Shown here piece by piece: positions 42,922-51,026 of a stretch of DNA of 64,000 nucleotides. The notes below the pieces were generated by a model. It did not search any database. It was not told the DNA's origin and saw only the letters and a program-made list of their open reading frames with translations. The position numbers and the translations under genes were made by a program. The number at the start of each line of letters is the position of its first letter. Positions within the stretch are counted from its first letter, which is position 1. The DNA lies in the NCBI RefSeq assembly GCF_030270585.1, contig NZ_BSYI01000003.1:62001-126000 (forward strand), given 5' to 3'. The stretch is from Paralimibaculum aggregatum. Its GTDB lineage: Bacteria > Pseudomonadota > Alphaproteobacteria > Rhodobacterales > Rhodobacteraceae.

Positions 42922-43830
42922 ATGAACAACGGCAAGGAGCTTCGGGCGAAGATCGCGACGCTGTTCGGCGGCGCGGTCTGGGGGGCGTTCTGGGTTCCGG
43001 TGCGCTGGCTCGAGGCGGCGGGCATCGCCGGGATCTGGCCGGTGGCGCTGCTCTACGGCGTCGGCGCGCTGGCGCTCCTGCCGCTGGCCGCCTGGCGCTG
43101 GCGCCAGCTCCGGGCGGGGGGCTGGCGGCTGCACCTGGCCGGGCTGATGCTCGGCTCGGCGATGGCGGTCTATGCCACCGCCTTCCTGTTCACCGAGGTG
43201 GTGCCGGCGGTGCTGCTCTATTATCTCAGCCCGGTCTGGGGGTTCCTGCTGGCCTGGCTGGTGCTGGGCGACCGCATGACGCCGCCGCGCTGGGCGGCGC
43301 TGGTCCTTGCGCTGGCCGGGGCGGCGCTGGCGCTCGGGCCCGAGAGCTGGCCGCCGATGCCGCGCAACATCGGCGACTGGATGGCGCTCAGCTCCGGCAT
43401 GCTCTGGGTGCTGGGCTCGATGCTGATGCTGGCGCGGCCGGTGGCGGGCAGCCTCGACTACGGGATCTCGTTCTTCCTCTGGGGCGCCTTCGTGATGTGC
43501 CTCGCGGCGGTGATCGTCGGCCCGCTGCCGGAGGCCGGGGCGGTGACCGGGGCGCTGCCCTGGCTGGTGCCGCTGGTGATCGTGCTGGTGCTGCCGGGCT
43601 GCATGGCGGCGATCCACGGCGCCTCGGTGCTCAATCCCGGGCTCGTCGGTATCCTCTTCATGGCGGAGATCGGGGTCAGCCTGGTGCTCGCCTGGCACCT
43701 CACCGACGAGCATATCGGCATGCCGCAGCTCGCCGGCGTGGCGCTGATCGCGCTGGCCGGAGCGGCGGAGGGGCTGTGGTCGATCGGCCGCGGGCGGGTG
43801 CTGCGGCGGCGGGCGCGGCAACTCGAGTGA
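42922..43830 (+). CDS. DMT (EamA) superfamily transporter
   Basis: A 302-residue inner-membrane protein with about ten hydrophobic helices in two EamA repeats (IATLFGGAVWGAFWVPVRWL; VVPAVLLYYLSPVWGFLLAW; then SSGMLWVLGSMLMLARP; GILFMAEIGVSLVLAWHL). Such transporters export metabolites, often amino acids or nucleosides; the substrate is unknown. ATG 42922 follows AAGGGGGG. Its stop codon lies inside a perfect inverted repeat (43828-43849). Confidence 0.85.
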   Translation: MNNGKELRAKIATLFGGAVWGAFWVPVRWLEAAGIAGIWPVALLYGVGALALLPLAAWRWRQLRAGGWRLHLAGLMLGSAMAVYATAFLFTEVVPAVLLYYLSPVWGFLLAWLVLGDRMTPPRWAALVLALAGAALALGPESWPPMPRNIGDWMALSSGMLWVLGSMLMLARPVAGSLDYGISFFLWGAFVMCLAAVIVGPLPEAGAVTGALPWLVPLVIVLVLPGCMAAIHGASVLNPGLVGILFMAEIGVSLVLAWHLTDEHIGMPQLAGVALIALAGAAEGLWSIGRGRVLRRRARQLE

Positions 43831-43849
43831 ATTTTTCTCGAAAAATTCA
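43828..43849 (+). terminator. Perfect AT-rich inverted repeat containing the transporter stop codon
   Basis: TGAATTTTT-CTCG-AAAAATTCA: a 9-bp perfect inverted repeat with a 4-nt loop. The first TGA is the stop of the DMT transporter. It could be a weak terminator or an operator for the following MMPL operon, whose -35 begins 10 bp later. AT-rich elements are rare in this window. Confidence 0.4.
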
Positions 43850-43859
43850 CAGATCCGTG

Positions 43860-43888
43860 TTGACACCACGGCAGGCGGGCTGAATAAA
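43860..43888 (+). promoter_or_regulatory. Predicted promoter of the MMPL operon
   Basis: A consensus TTGACA at 43860-43865, 17-nt spacer, and AATAAA at 43883-43888, ~34 nt before the ATG at 43922. The flanking GAATAAAAAC ... GTTCATTC (43882-43904) is a loose inverted repeat that might bind the TetR regulator encoded at 48537. Confidence 0.45.
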
Positions 43889-43921
43889 AACATCATCGTT
43901 CATTCTTCGCCGAGGAGTCCC

Positions 43922-46900
43922 ATGCCCCCCGATGCCTCGCACCATGCGCCCGACGCGCCGCCGGCCAATGGCGGCCGGGCGCTCGCGGCGCGCGCCGCCG
44001 GCTTCATCGTCGCCAACCGCTGGCTGTGGGTGCTGAGCACCCTGGCGCTGATCGCCTTCTCCGCCGCCCGGATCGACCAGATCTGGCCGCCCGACCCCTC
44101 GGCCCGCATCTTCTTCGCCCCCGAGAACCCCGACCGGCAGGCGCTCGACCAGTTCGAGGCGCGCTTCGCCAAGGACGACAACCTGATGATGGTGGTGGTG
44201 CCGGAGGGCGGCGACGTCTTCACCCCGGAGACGCTCGCCGCCATCGGCGCGCTCACCGAGGCCTCGTGGCAGCTGCCGCTGGTGCGCCGCGTCGACAGCC
44301 TCACCAACTTCCAGCACACCTATGCCGAGGGCGACGAGCTGATCGTCCGCGATCTGGTGCCCGACCCGGGCAGCGTCACGCCCGCCGAGGCCGAGGCGGC
44401 GCGCGCCGTCGCGCTCGACCGCATCGAGCTGCTCGACCGGATGGTGTCGGCGGATGGCGCGGTGACGCAGGTCCTGGTGCGCTTCATGCTGCCGGGGGCC
44501 GATCCGCAGCAGGAGGTGCCGCTGATCGTCGCCGAGACCCGCGAGATGCTCGAACGGGTGCTCGCCGGGCATCCCGGCATCGAAGTCCGCCTCACCGGCT
44601 CGGTAATGATCAACAACCAGTTCGCCACCTCCGGCAAGGAGGACAGCGCCAACCTGCTCGGCCCGATGTTCCTGGTGATCCTGGTGATCGTCGGGCTGGC
44701 GCTGCGCTCGGTCTTCGCGACGCTGGCGGTCTTCGTGGTGATCAGCCTCTCGGCCTTCGCCGGGCTCGGCGCGCTCGGCTGGATGGGCATCCCGCTCAAC
44801 TCGGTGACGGTGCTGGCGCCGCTCTACATCATGACGCTGGCGGTGGCCTCGACCGTGCACATCCTCGCCGCGGCGCGCCAGACCATGCCCGAGACCGCCG
44901 ACCGCAAGGAGTGGATGCGCCGCGCCCTCACCGACCATCTCGGCGCCATCATCGTCGCCTGCGTGACCACCGCCATCGGCTTCTTCTCGCTCAACTTCTC
45001 GATCTCGCCGCCGTTCCGCCAGCTCGGCAACATCGTCGGCTGCGGCGTTCTGGCGGCGCTGGTGCTGACGCTGACGCTGCTGCCGACGCTGGTCACCGTG
45101 CTGCCGATCCGCCGCCGTACCGAGCCGCCGGCCACCGGCGTCGCGATGGGCCGGCTGGGCGACTGGGTGGTGCGCCGCTGGCGCCTGCTGCTGCCGGGGA
45201 TGACGGTGTTCGCCATCATCTGCGCCGGCGGCATCACCCGCATCGCGCTCGAGGACGATTTCCTGCGCTATTTCGACGAGCGCTACGAGTTCCGCCAGGA
45301 CACCGACTTCACCGAGGCCAGGCTCACCGGCGTCAACGCGCTCGAGTTCGCGCTGCCGGCCGGCGAGGCGCAGGGCATCAACGACCCGGCCTATCTGCGC
45401 GAGGTGGAAGCCTTCTCCGCCTACATGCGCGGCCAGCCCGGCGTCACCTCGGTGGCGACGCTGACCGACACGATCGCCCGGCTCAACATGGACATGCATG
45501 CCGACGATCCGGCCTATCACCGCCTGCCGGAGAACCGCGACGAGGCCAGCCAGTACCTCTTCCTCTACGAGCTCTCGCTCGGCTACGGCATGGACCTGAC
45601 CGACCAGATCGACATCGACCGCTCGGCGATGCGCGTGACCGTGGCGCTGGCCCATGTCACCACCGCCGACATGCGCGCCGTCACCGCCGATGCCGCGGCA
45701 TGGCTCGACGCCAACGCCCCGATCATCGCCGCCGCCTGGAAGGAGAGCCATCCCGGCCTGCCGCAGGTCACCCCGACGGGCGTGACGCATGTCTTCAACA
45801 TCATCTCGCACCGCGACGTGCGGGCCATGCTCACCGGCACCTCGGTGGCGCTGGTGCTGATCTCCGGCGTCATCATGCTGGCGCTGCGCGACGTGCGGAT
45901 CGGGCTGATCTCGCTGGTGCCCAACCTGCTGCCGGCGGCCATGGGCTTCGGCCTCTGGGGCTATGGCGTCGGCGCGGTGACGCTGGCCATCGCGGTGGTG
46001 ATCGCCGGCACGCTCGGCATCGTGGTGGACGACACGGTGCATTTCCTCTCGAAATACGCCCGCGGCCGGCGCCAGGGGATGAGCGCCGAGGATGCCGTGC
46101 GCTACGCCTTCCGCTCGGTGGGCATGGCGCTGCTCGTCACCACCATCGGGCTGTTCGGCGGCTTCGCCGTGCTGGCCCAGTCCGGTTTCGCGGTCAACGG
46201 CGACCTCGCCAAGCTCACCGCGATCACCATCGTCCTCGCGCTGGTGGCGGATTTCCTGCTGCTGCCGGCCCTGCTGATCTGGCTCGACAAGAGGAGCACC
46301 ACCATGACGACCCGCACCGCCGCCGTCACCGCCGCCCTCGTCCTGGTCCTCGCCGGCGCCGCCACGCTGCCGGCGCTGGCCGAGACGCCCGAGGAGAAGG
46401 GGCTCGCCATCGCCGAGGCGGCCGACCGCCGGGATCTCGGCTGGGGCTCCTACACCGTCGAGGGCGAGATGGTCCTGCGCGACAGCGCCGGCAACGAGAG
46501 CCGCCGCGCCTTCGAGAACTTCACCTACGAGCGCGAGGACCCGAGCCTCGGCGACATGGGCATCATCGTGTTCCAGCGCCCGCGCGACATCCGCGGCACC
46601 GGCCTGCTGACCCATTCCAACATCGAGCCGCAGGACGACGACCAGTGGCTCTACCTGCCGGCGATCAAGCGGGTGAAGCGGATCTCCTCCTCGAACCGCA
46701 CCGGCAAGTTCGTCTCCTCGGAGTTCTCCTACGAGGATCTCGGCAGCCAGGAGGTGCCGGACTACACCTACAGATGGCTCGCCGACGAGCCGTGCCCGAC
46801 CGATGCCGGGCTGACCTGCCATGTCGTCGAGAGCTATCCGAAGAACCCGAAATCCGGCTACTCCAAGCGGGCCGCCTGGATCGATACTGCCGAATACCGG

Positions 46901-47125
46901 GTGCAGAAGATCGATTTCTACAATCGCCGCGGCGATCTTGAGAAAACCCTGACCTATGCCGGCTACAAAGAGTATAAGGGTCAGTACTGGCGGCCGGATT
47001 TCATGCGCATGGTCAACCATCAGACCCGGAAGGAGACCGATCTGGTGTGGTCGGCCTACGACTTCTCGGCGCCGCTCGGCGAGAGCGATTTCGACCAGAG
47101 CCGGCTGCCGCGGCTGGCGCGCTGA
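43922..47125 (+). CDS. MMPL/RND transporter fused in frame to a LolA-like outer-membrane-lipoprotein-sorting domain
   Basis: A single 1067-residue open frame. Residues 1-~790 are an MMPL-type RND exporter: one helix near 30-50, a periplasmic domain, a helix bundle at ~240-400 (LGPMFLVILVIVGLALRSVF; LAPLYIMTLAVASTVHIL), a second periplasmic domain and a second bundle at ~640-790 (GTLGIVVDDTVHFLSKYARG). From Met795 (46304) the sequence is a typical signal peptide (MTTRTAAVTAALVLVLAGAA...LA) and a LolA/DUF4292-like domain with WLYLPAIKRVKRISSSNRTG. In relatives these are usually two genes. An outer-membrane protein and TetR gene follow. GAGGAG precedes ATG 43922. Confidence 0.85.
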   Translation: MPPDASHHAPDAPPANGGRALAARAAGFIVANRWLWVLSTLALIAFSAARIDQIWPPDPSARIFFAPENPDRQALDQFEARFAKDDNLMMVVVPEGGDVFTPETLAAIGALTEASWQLPLVRRVDSLTNFQHTYAEGDELIVRDLVPDPGSVTPAEAEAARAVALDRIELLDRMVSADGAVTQVLVRFMLPGADPQQEVPLIVAETREMLERVLAGHPGIEVRLTGSVMINNQFATSGKEDSANLLGPMFLVILVIVGLALRSVFATLAVFVVISLSAFAGLGALGWMGIPLNSVTVLAPLYIMTLAVASTVHILAAARQTMPETADRKEWMRRALTDHLGAIIVACVTTAIGFFSLNFSISPPFRQLGNIVGCGVLAALVLTLTLLPTLVTVLPIRRRTEPPATGVAMGRLGDWVVRRWRLLLPGMTVFAIICAGGITRIALEDDFLRYFDERYEFRQDTDFTEARLTGVNALEFALPAGEAQGINDPAYLREVEAFSAYMRGQPGVTSVATLTDTIARLNMDMHADDPAYHRLPENRDEASQYLFLYELSLGYGMDLTDQIDIDRSAMRVTVALAHVTTADMRAVTADAAAWLDANAPIIAAAWKESHPGLPQVTPTGVTHVFNIISHRDVRAMLTGTSVALVLISGVIMLALRDVRIGLISLVPNLLPAAMGFGLWGYGVGAVTLAIAVVIAGTLGIVVDDTVHFLSKYARGRRQGMSAEDAVRYAFRSVGMALLVTTIGLFGGFAVLAQSGFAVNGDLAKLTAITIVLALVADFLLLPALLIWLDKRSTTMTTRTAAVTAALVLVLAGAATLPALAETPEEKGLAIAEAADRRDLGWGSYTVEGEMVLRDSAGNESRRAFENFTYEREDPSLGDMGIIVFQRPRDIRGTGLLTHSNIEPQDDDQWLYLPAIKRVKRISSSNRTGKFVSSEFSYEDLGSQEVPDYTYRWLADEPCPTDAGLTCHVVESYPKNPKSGYSKRAAWIDTAEYRVQKIDFYNRRGDLEKTLTYAGYKEYKGQYWRPDFMRMVNHQTRKETDLVWSAYDFSAPLGESDFDQSRLPRLAR
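46304..47125 (+). CDS. Possible separate outer-membrane lipoprotein-sorting protein from an internal start
   Basis: The ATG at 46304 is preceded by AAGAGGAG at ~8 nt and opens a 273-residue product with its own signal peptide, in the same frame as the MMPL transporter and with no stop codon between them. In the protein, YTVEGEMVLRDSAGNESRRA, then EDPSLGDMGIIVFQRPRDIRGTG and AWIDTAEYRVQKIDFYNRRG match LolA-like lipoprotein-sorting factors that pair with MMPL pumps. Whether it is made alone, as the fusion tail, or both is unknown. Confidence 0.4.
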   Translation: MTTRTAAVTAALVLVLAGAATLPALAETPEEKGLAIAEAADRRDLGWGSYTVEGEMVLRDSAGNESRRAFENFTYEREDPSLGDMGIIVFQRPRDIRGTGLLTHSNIEPQDDDQWLYLPAIKRVKRISSSNRTGKFVSSEFSYEDLGSQEVPDYTYRWLADEPCPTDAGLTCHVVESYPKNPKSGYSKRAAWIDTAEYRVQKIDFYNRRGDLEKTLTYAGYKEYKGQYWRPDFMRMVNHQTRKETDLVWSAYDFSAPLGESDFDQSRLPRLAR

Positions 47126-47208
47126 GCCGGCAGGCCGACAAGCCGGCAGGCTGAAGGGGCAGGGTGAGGAACCCGCGTGAAAGGGGCCCGAGAGAAAGGG
47201 GAATGCAG

Positions 47209-48492
47209 ATGGTGATGCGACATCGCAGACCGGAGGCGACGCGCTTTGCCGCCGGCGTCTTCTGCGCGCTGGCCGGGATCGCGGCGCTGATCGCCCTGGT
47301 CTCGCCGGCACCGGCCGGGGCGGAGGAGGCGAACCGCCTCGCCTTCCTCGAGCCGGAGCATGCCGAGATCTACGGCAATGTGGAACTTGAGGGCACGCTG
47401 TTCTTCCAGCCGCCGCAGTTCGACGACCAGCGGCGCGACGACGTCTCGATGGCGATCGAGCCGACGCTGCTGCTGGAGTGGAACGACGGCGACACCGTGT
47501 TCACCTTCACCCCCTTCACCCGCTTCGACAGCCAGGACGACCACCGCACGCATTTCGACATCCGCGACATGAAGATCGAGCAGGTCTCGGGCGACTGGGC
47601 CGTCACCTTCGGCGTCGACCGCGAGTTCTGGGGCCGCACCGAGGCGGTGCATCTCGTCGACATCGTCAACCAGACCGACCTGGTGGAGGGCATCGACGGC
47701 GAGGAGAAGCTCGGCCAGCCGCTGCTCAAGCTCTCGCGGCTGACCGGGATCGGCGAGTTCTCGGCCTACTACTTCCCCTATTTCCGCAAGCGCACCCTGC
47801 CGGGGCCGGAGGGGCGGCTGCGCCTGCCGCTGCCCTATGCCACCGAGCGCGCCGAGTTCGAGACCGGCGCCGAGGAATGGACCCCGGCCTTCGCCGGCCG
47901 CTACACCGGCGTCTTCGGCGATGTCGATCTCGGGCTGCACGGCTACTGGGGGCTCTCGCGCGATCCCTCGTTCCGGGTGAGCCGGGGCCGGCTGCTGCCG
48001 GTCTACAGCCGCATCGCGCAGGCCGGCATCGACGCGCAGTACACCTTCGGCGCGACGCTCTGGAAGGGCGAGGCGATCCTGCGCCAGGGCCAGCGCAACG
48101 CCAGCTTCGAGCGCGAGCTCTATGTCGCCGCCACCGGCGGGCTCGAGCACACGCTCTACCAGATCGGCGGCACCGATGCCGATCTCGGGCTGCTGCTCGA
48201 GGGCGCCTATGACAGCCGCGGCGACGAGGCGCTGACCGCCTTCGACAACGAGGTGGTGGGCGGCCTGCGGCTCACCCTCAACGACACCCAGGACACCGCG
48301 GTGCTGCTCACCGGCGCGGTGGACGTGACCGACGGCTCCGCCTCGGTCCGCCTCGAGGCCGAGCGCCGCCTCACCCCGCACATCACCGCCGCGGTCGAGG
48401 CGCAGGGCTTCTTCAACACGGCGGACGACTTCGTGAACCGCGGCTTCGCCGACGACAGCTTCGTGCGCCTCAAGATCAAGTACTACTTCTGA
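47209..48492 (+). CDS. Outer-membrane beta-barrel protein of an MMPL/LolA-like operon
   Basis: A 427-residue exported protein: signal peptide with FAAGVFCALAGIAALIALVS...AGA-E, then many amphipathic strands (GNVELEGTLFFQPPQFDDQR; TLLLEWNDGDTVFTFTPFTR; EFSAYYFPYFRKRTL) and a final strand SFVRLKIKYYF ending in an aromatic residue, as in outer-membrane barrels. It resembles the DUF1302-like proteins that accompany MMPL and LolA-like genes. ATG 47209 is ~7 nt after AAGGGG; ATGs at 47203 and 47215 are alternatives. It is 83 bp after the fusion gene, so probably the same operon. Confidence 0.8.
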   Translation: MVMRHRRPEATRFAAGVFCALAGIAALIALVSPAPAGAEEANRLAFLEPEHAEIYGNVELEGTLFFQPPQFDDQRRDDVSMAIEPTLLLEWNDGDTVFTFTPFTRFDSQDDHRTHFDIRDMKIEQVSGDWAVTFGVDREFWGRTEAVHLVDIVNQTDLVEGIDGEEKLGQPLLKLSRLTGIGEFSAYYFPYFRKRTLPGPEGRLRLPLPYATERAEFETGAEEWTPAFAGRYTGVFGDVDLGLHGYWGLSRDPSFRVSRGRLLPVYSRIAQAGIDAQYTFGATLWKGEAILRQGQRNASFERELYVAATGGLEHTLYQIGGTDADLGLLLEGAYDSRGDEALTAFDNEVVGGLRLTLNDTQDTAVLLTGAVDVTDGSASVRLEAERRLTPHITAAVEAQGFFNTADDFVNRGFADDSFVRLKIKYYF

Positions 48493-48536
48493 GCCGGGAT
48501 CACCGCTTCAAACCACCCGGGAGACCGTTCCGAACC

Positions 48537-49178
48537 ATGACCAGTGCGAAATCCGAGCCGCTGCCCTCCGCCAACGACGAGGCCCACAGCCGCATCCGCG
48601 GCGAGATCCTCGACGAGGCGGAGGCGCTGTTCTGCCATTACGGCTTCTGGAAGACCAACATGAGCGACATCGCCCGCGCCTGCGGCATGTCGACGGCCAA
48701 TCTCTATCGCTACTTCCGCAACAAGCAGGCGATCGGGCTGGCCGCGGTGGGCCGCCATTTCTCCGCCGAGGAGGCGGTCGGCGCGGCGGCCATCGCCGAG
48801 GCGGGGCCGGACCCCGAGGCGCGCATCCGGGCGCTGCTGCGCGCGGTGGTGCGCCACACGGTCGAGGCGATGGACACCTATCCGAAGATGATCGAGATGG
48901 CGGAGTTCGTCTGCGGCGACGAGGAGGGCTATTCGCTGCTCGAGGCGCATATCCGCTGGCGGCGCGAGCAGATCGCGGCGGCGCTGGCCGAGGGCGCGGC
49001 CGCCGGCGCCTTCGATGTCGACGACGCGGAGCGCACCGCCATCGCGCTGCAGCACGCGGTCAAGGCGTTCTGCATGCCGTTCTCGCTGGCGCAGTGGCGC
49101 GACCGCACGACCGTGATGCCCGAGCTCGAGGCGGTGCTCGACCTCGCCTTCAGGGGCATCCGGCGCGCCGGCGGCTGA
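48537..49178 (+). CDS. TetR/AcrR family transcriptional regulator
   Basis: A 213-residue regulator. Residues ~22-70 are the TetR DNA-binding domain (ILDEAEALFCHYGFWKTNMS, DIARACGMSTANLYRYFRNK). The C-terminal domain is helical with IRALLRAVVRHTVEAMDTYP and ALQHAVKAFCMPFSLAQWRD. It lies 44 bp after the outer-membrane protein gene in the same direction, and probably controls the MMPL-containing operon. Confidence 0.9.
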   Translation: MTSAKSEPLPSANDEAHSRIRGEILDEAEALFCHYGFWKTNMSDIARACGMSTANLYRYFRNKQAIGLAAVGRHFSAEEAVGAAAIAEAGPDPEARIRALLRAVVRHTVEAMDTYPKMIEMAEFVCGDEEGYSLLEAHIRWRREQIAAALAEGAAAGAFDVDDAERTAIALQHAVKAFCMPFSLAQWRDRTTVMPELEAVLDLAFRGIRRAGG

Positions 49179-49239
49179 TCCGCGCGCCATCGCGCCCGGG
49201 GCTCTGGCCTCGGCGCCCGCGGCGGGCTATAGCGCGCCG

Positions 49240-50091
49240 ATGAGCGATCAGGATGACATCACCGAGGCCGATCTCGACGCACTCGCGGAGGCCTACAATG
49301 CCGGCCTCGCGCATGAGCGCGCGGGCGACATCGCCGCTGCCGTCGCCGCCTTTCGGCGGGCGCTGGAGATCGACCCGGCCGACCGGGGCGGCGTCGCCGT
49401 GCGGCTCGCCGCGCTCGGCGAGGGGCCGGTGCCCGAGACCGCGCCGCCGGCCTATGTCGCGACGCTGTTCGACCAGACCGCGCCGCGCTTCGACGAGATC
49501 CTGGTGGAGCAGCTCGGCTATGCGGTGCCGATGATGCTGCGCGAGATGCTGGAGGCCCGCGGCATCGGCCCGGTCGGGCGGCTGCTCGATCTCGGCTGCG
49601 GCACCGGGCTCGCCGGGGTCGCGCTCTCCGACCGGGCGGCGGAGATCGTCGGCGTCGATCTCTCCGAGGCGATGCTCGACGAGGCGGCCGAGCGCGACTG
49701 CTACGACGCGCTCTATATCGGCGACGCGGTGGCCTTCCTCACCGGCGAGGAGGAAGGGCAGGAGGAAGACGACAGCCGCTTCGACATGATCGTGGCGACC
49801 GACATGCTGCCCTATCTCGGCGCCGTCGAGGCGCTCTTCGCCGGCGCGGCGGCCTGCCTGGTGCCGGGCGGGCGCCTTGCCTTCTCGACCGAGCGGCTGC
49901 CGGCCGATGCGGCGCCGCCCGAAGGCTATGCCGTGGGCCCGGCGCACCGCTTCGCGCACAGCCTCGCCTATCTCGAGGCGCAGCTCGCGGCGGCCGGGTT
50001 CGCGCTCGAGGCGGCGGAGCCGATCACCGTGCGCTTCAACGAGGGCGAGCCCGTGCCGGGGCATCTGATCCTCGCGCGCCACACCGGCTGA
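49240..50091 (+). CDS. Class I SAM-dependent methyltransferase with N-terminal TPR-like region
   Basis: A 283-residue protein. Residues ~10-50 resemble a tetratricopeptide unit (YNAGLAHERAGDIAAAVAAFRRALEIDP). The core linker PPAYVATLFDQTAPRFDEIL leads into a Rossmann methyltransferase domain with motif I LLDLGCGTGLAG and motif II VGVDLSEAMLDEA, ending EPVPGHLILAR. The substrate is unknown. There is no ribosome site; TATAGC at 49228-49233 is placed so that transcription would start at the ATG, suggesting a leaderless mRNA. A close paralogue follows at 50163. Confidence 0.85.
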   Translation: MSDQDDITEADLDALAEAYNAGLAHERAGDIAAAVAAFRRALEIDPADRGGVAVRLAALGEGPVPETAPPAYVATLFDQTAPRFDEILVEQLGYAVPMMLREMLEARGIGPVGRLLDLGCGTGLAGVALSDRAAEIVGVDLSEAMLDEAAERDCYDALYIGDAVAFLTGEEEGQEEDDSRFDMIVATDMLPYLGAVEALFAGAAACLVPGGRLAFSTERLPADAAPPEGYAVGPAHRFAHSLAYLEAQLAAAGFALEAAEPITVRFNEGEPVPGHLILARHTG

Positions 50092-50162
50092 GGCGGCTTT
50101 CCCGGCCGGGTTTCCTTGGGGTCAGGGTTTCGCTATGATCGCCCGGACTTCAGGTGATCGCC

Positions 50163-51017
50163 ATGGCTCGACACGGTTCTGGAACCGGGTCTTCCGGCCC
50201 GGATATCGACACGCTCGCAAGGACATTCGAGGCCGCCTATCGCGCCGAGGCCGGCGGCGATCTGGATGCCGCGGTGGCGGCCTATCGCGCGGCGCTGGCG
50301 CTCGACCCCGAGGACCGCGGCGGCGCGCTGCTGCGTCTCGCGGCGATGGGGCTGGCGCCGACGCCGGACCGGGCGCCGCCGGCCTATGTCGCCACGCTGT
50401 TCGACGAGAATGCCGAGGAGTTCGACACCCGCCTCGTCGACGATCTTGGCTACCGCGTGCCGGAGCAGCTGGCGGCGTCGGTCGCCGAGCAGGGCCTGCC
50501 GGCAGCGGCGCGGGCGCTCGACCTCGGCTGCGGCACCGGGCTGGTCGGCCGGGCGGTGCGCGGCATGGTCGGCCATCTGACGGGGGTCGATCTCTCCGCC
50601 GAGATGCTGCTGCAGGCCAAGCGGCGCCAGATCTACGACCGGCTGATGCTCGGCGATGTGGTGGCGGCGCTCGAGGCCATCGCGGCGCGCGGAGAGCCGC
50701 CGGCCGACCTGATCCTCGGCGCCGATCTCCTGATCTATATCGGCCGGGTCGAGCCGCTCTTCGAGGCGGCGGCGGCGGTGCTGGCGCCCGGCGGGCTGCT
50801 CGCGGTCTCGACCGAGACCCTGCGCCGGCCGCCGCCGGGAACCTGGCGCTGGCGCGTCGGCGAGGGCTCGCGCTTTTCCCATGCGCCGGACTATGTGGCG
50901 GATGCGGCCCGCGGCGCCGGGCTCTCGGTGGAGCGGCTCGAGCCGATCACCGTCCGCCAGCAGGCCGACCACCCGGTGCCCGGCCATCTGCTGCTGGCGC
51001 GGCGCCCGGGGGCCTGA
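50163..51017 (+). CDS. Class I SAM-dependent methyltransferase, tandem paralogue
   Basis: A 284-residue protein with the same plan as its neighbour at 49240: TPR-like segment (FEAAYRAEAGGDLDAAVAAYRAALALDPEDRGG), PPAYVATLFDENAEEFDTRL, motif I ALDLGCGTGLVG, LTGVDLSAEMLLQAK, LILGADLLIYIG, and HPVPGHLLLARRPG. The two are roughly 45-50% alike by eye and probably arose by duplication. ATG 50163 follows AGGTGA by 5 nt. It ends 9 bp before the stop of the convergent tamB gene. Confidence 0.85.
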   Translation: MARHGSGTGSSGPDIDTLARTFEAAYRAEAGGDLDAAVAAYRAALALDPEDRGGALLRLAAMGLAPTPDRAPPAYVATLFDENAEEFDTRLVDDLGYRVPEQLAASVAEQGLPAAARALDLGCGTGLVGRAVRGMVGHLTGVDLSAEMLLQAKRRQIYDRLMLGDVVAALEAIAARGEPPADLILGADLLIYIGRVEPLFEAAAAVLAPGGLLAVSTETLRRPPPGTWRWRVGEGSRFSHAPDYVADAARGAGLSVERLEPITVRQQADHPVPGHLLLARRPGA

Positions 51018-51026
51018 GCCGCGGGC

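Noticed and set aside
43847-47311. 1154-codon open frame opposite the MMPL fusion gene
   Set aside because: Antisense shadow of a recognisable transporter; no ribosome site or domain.
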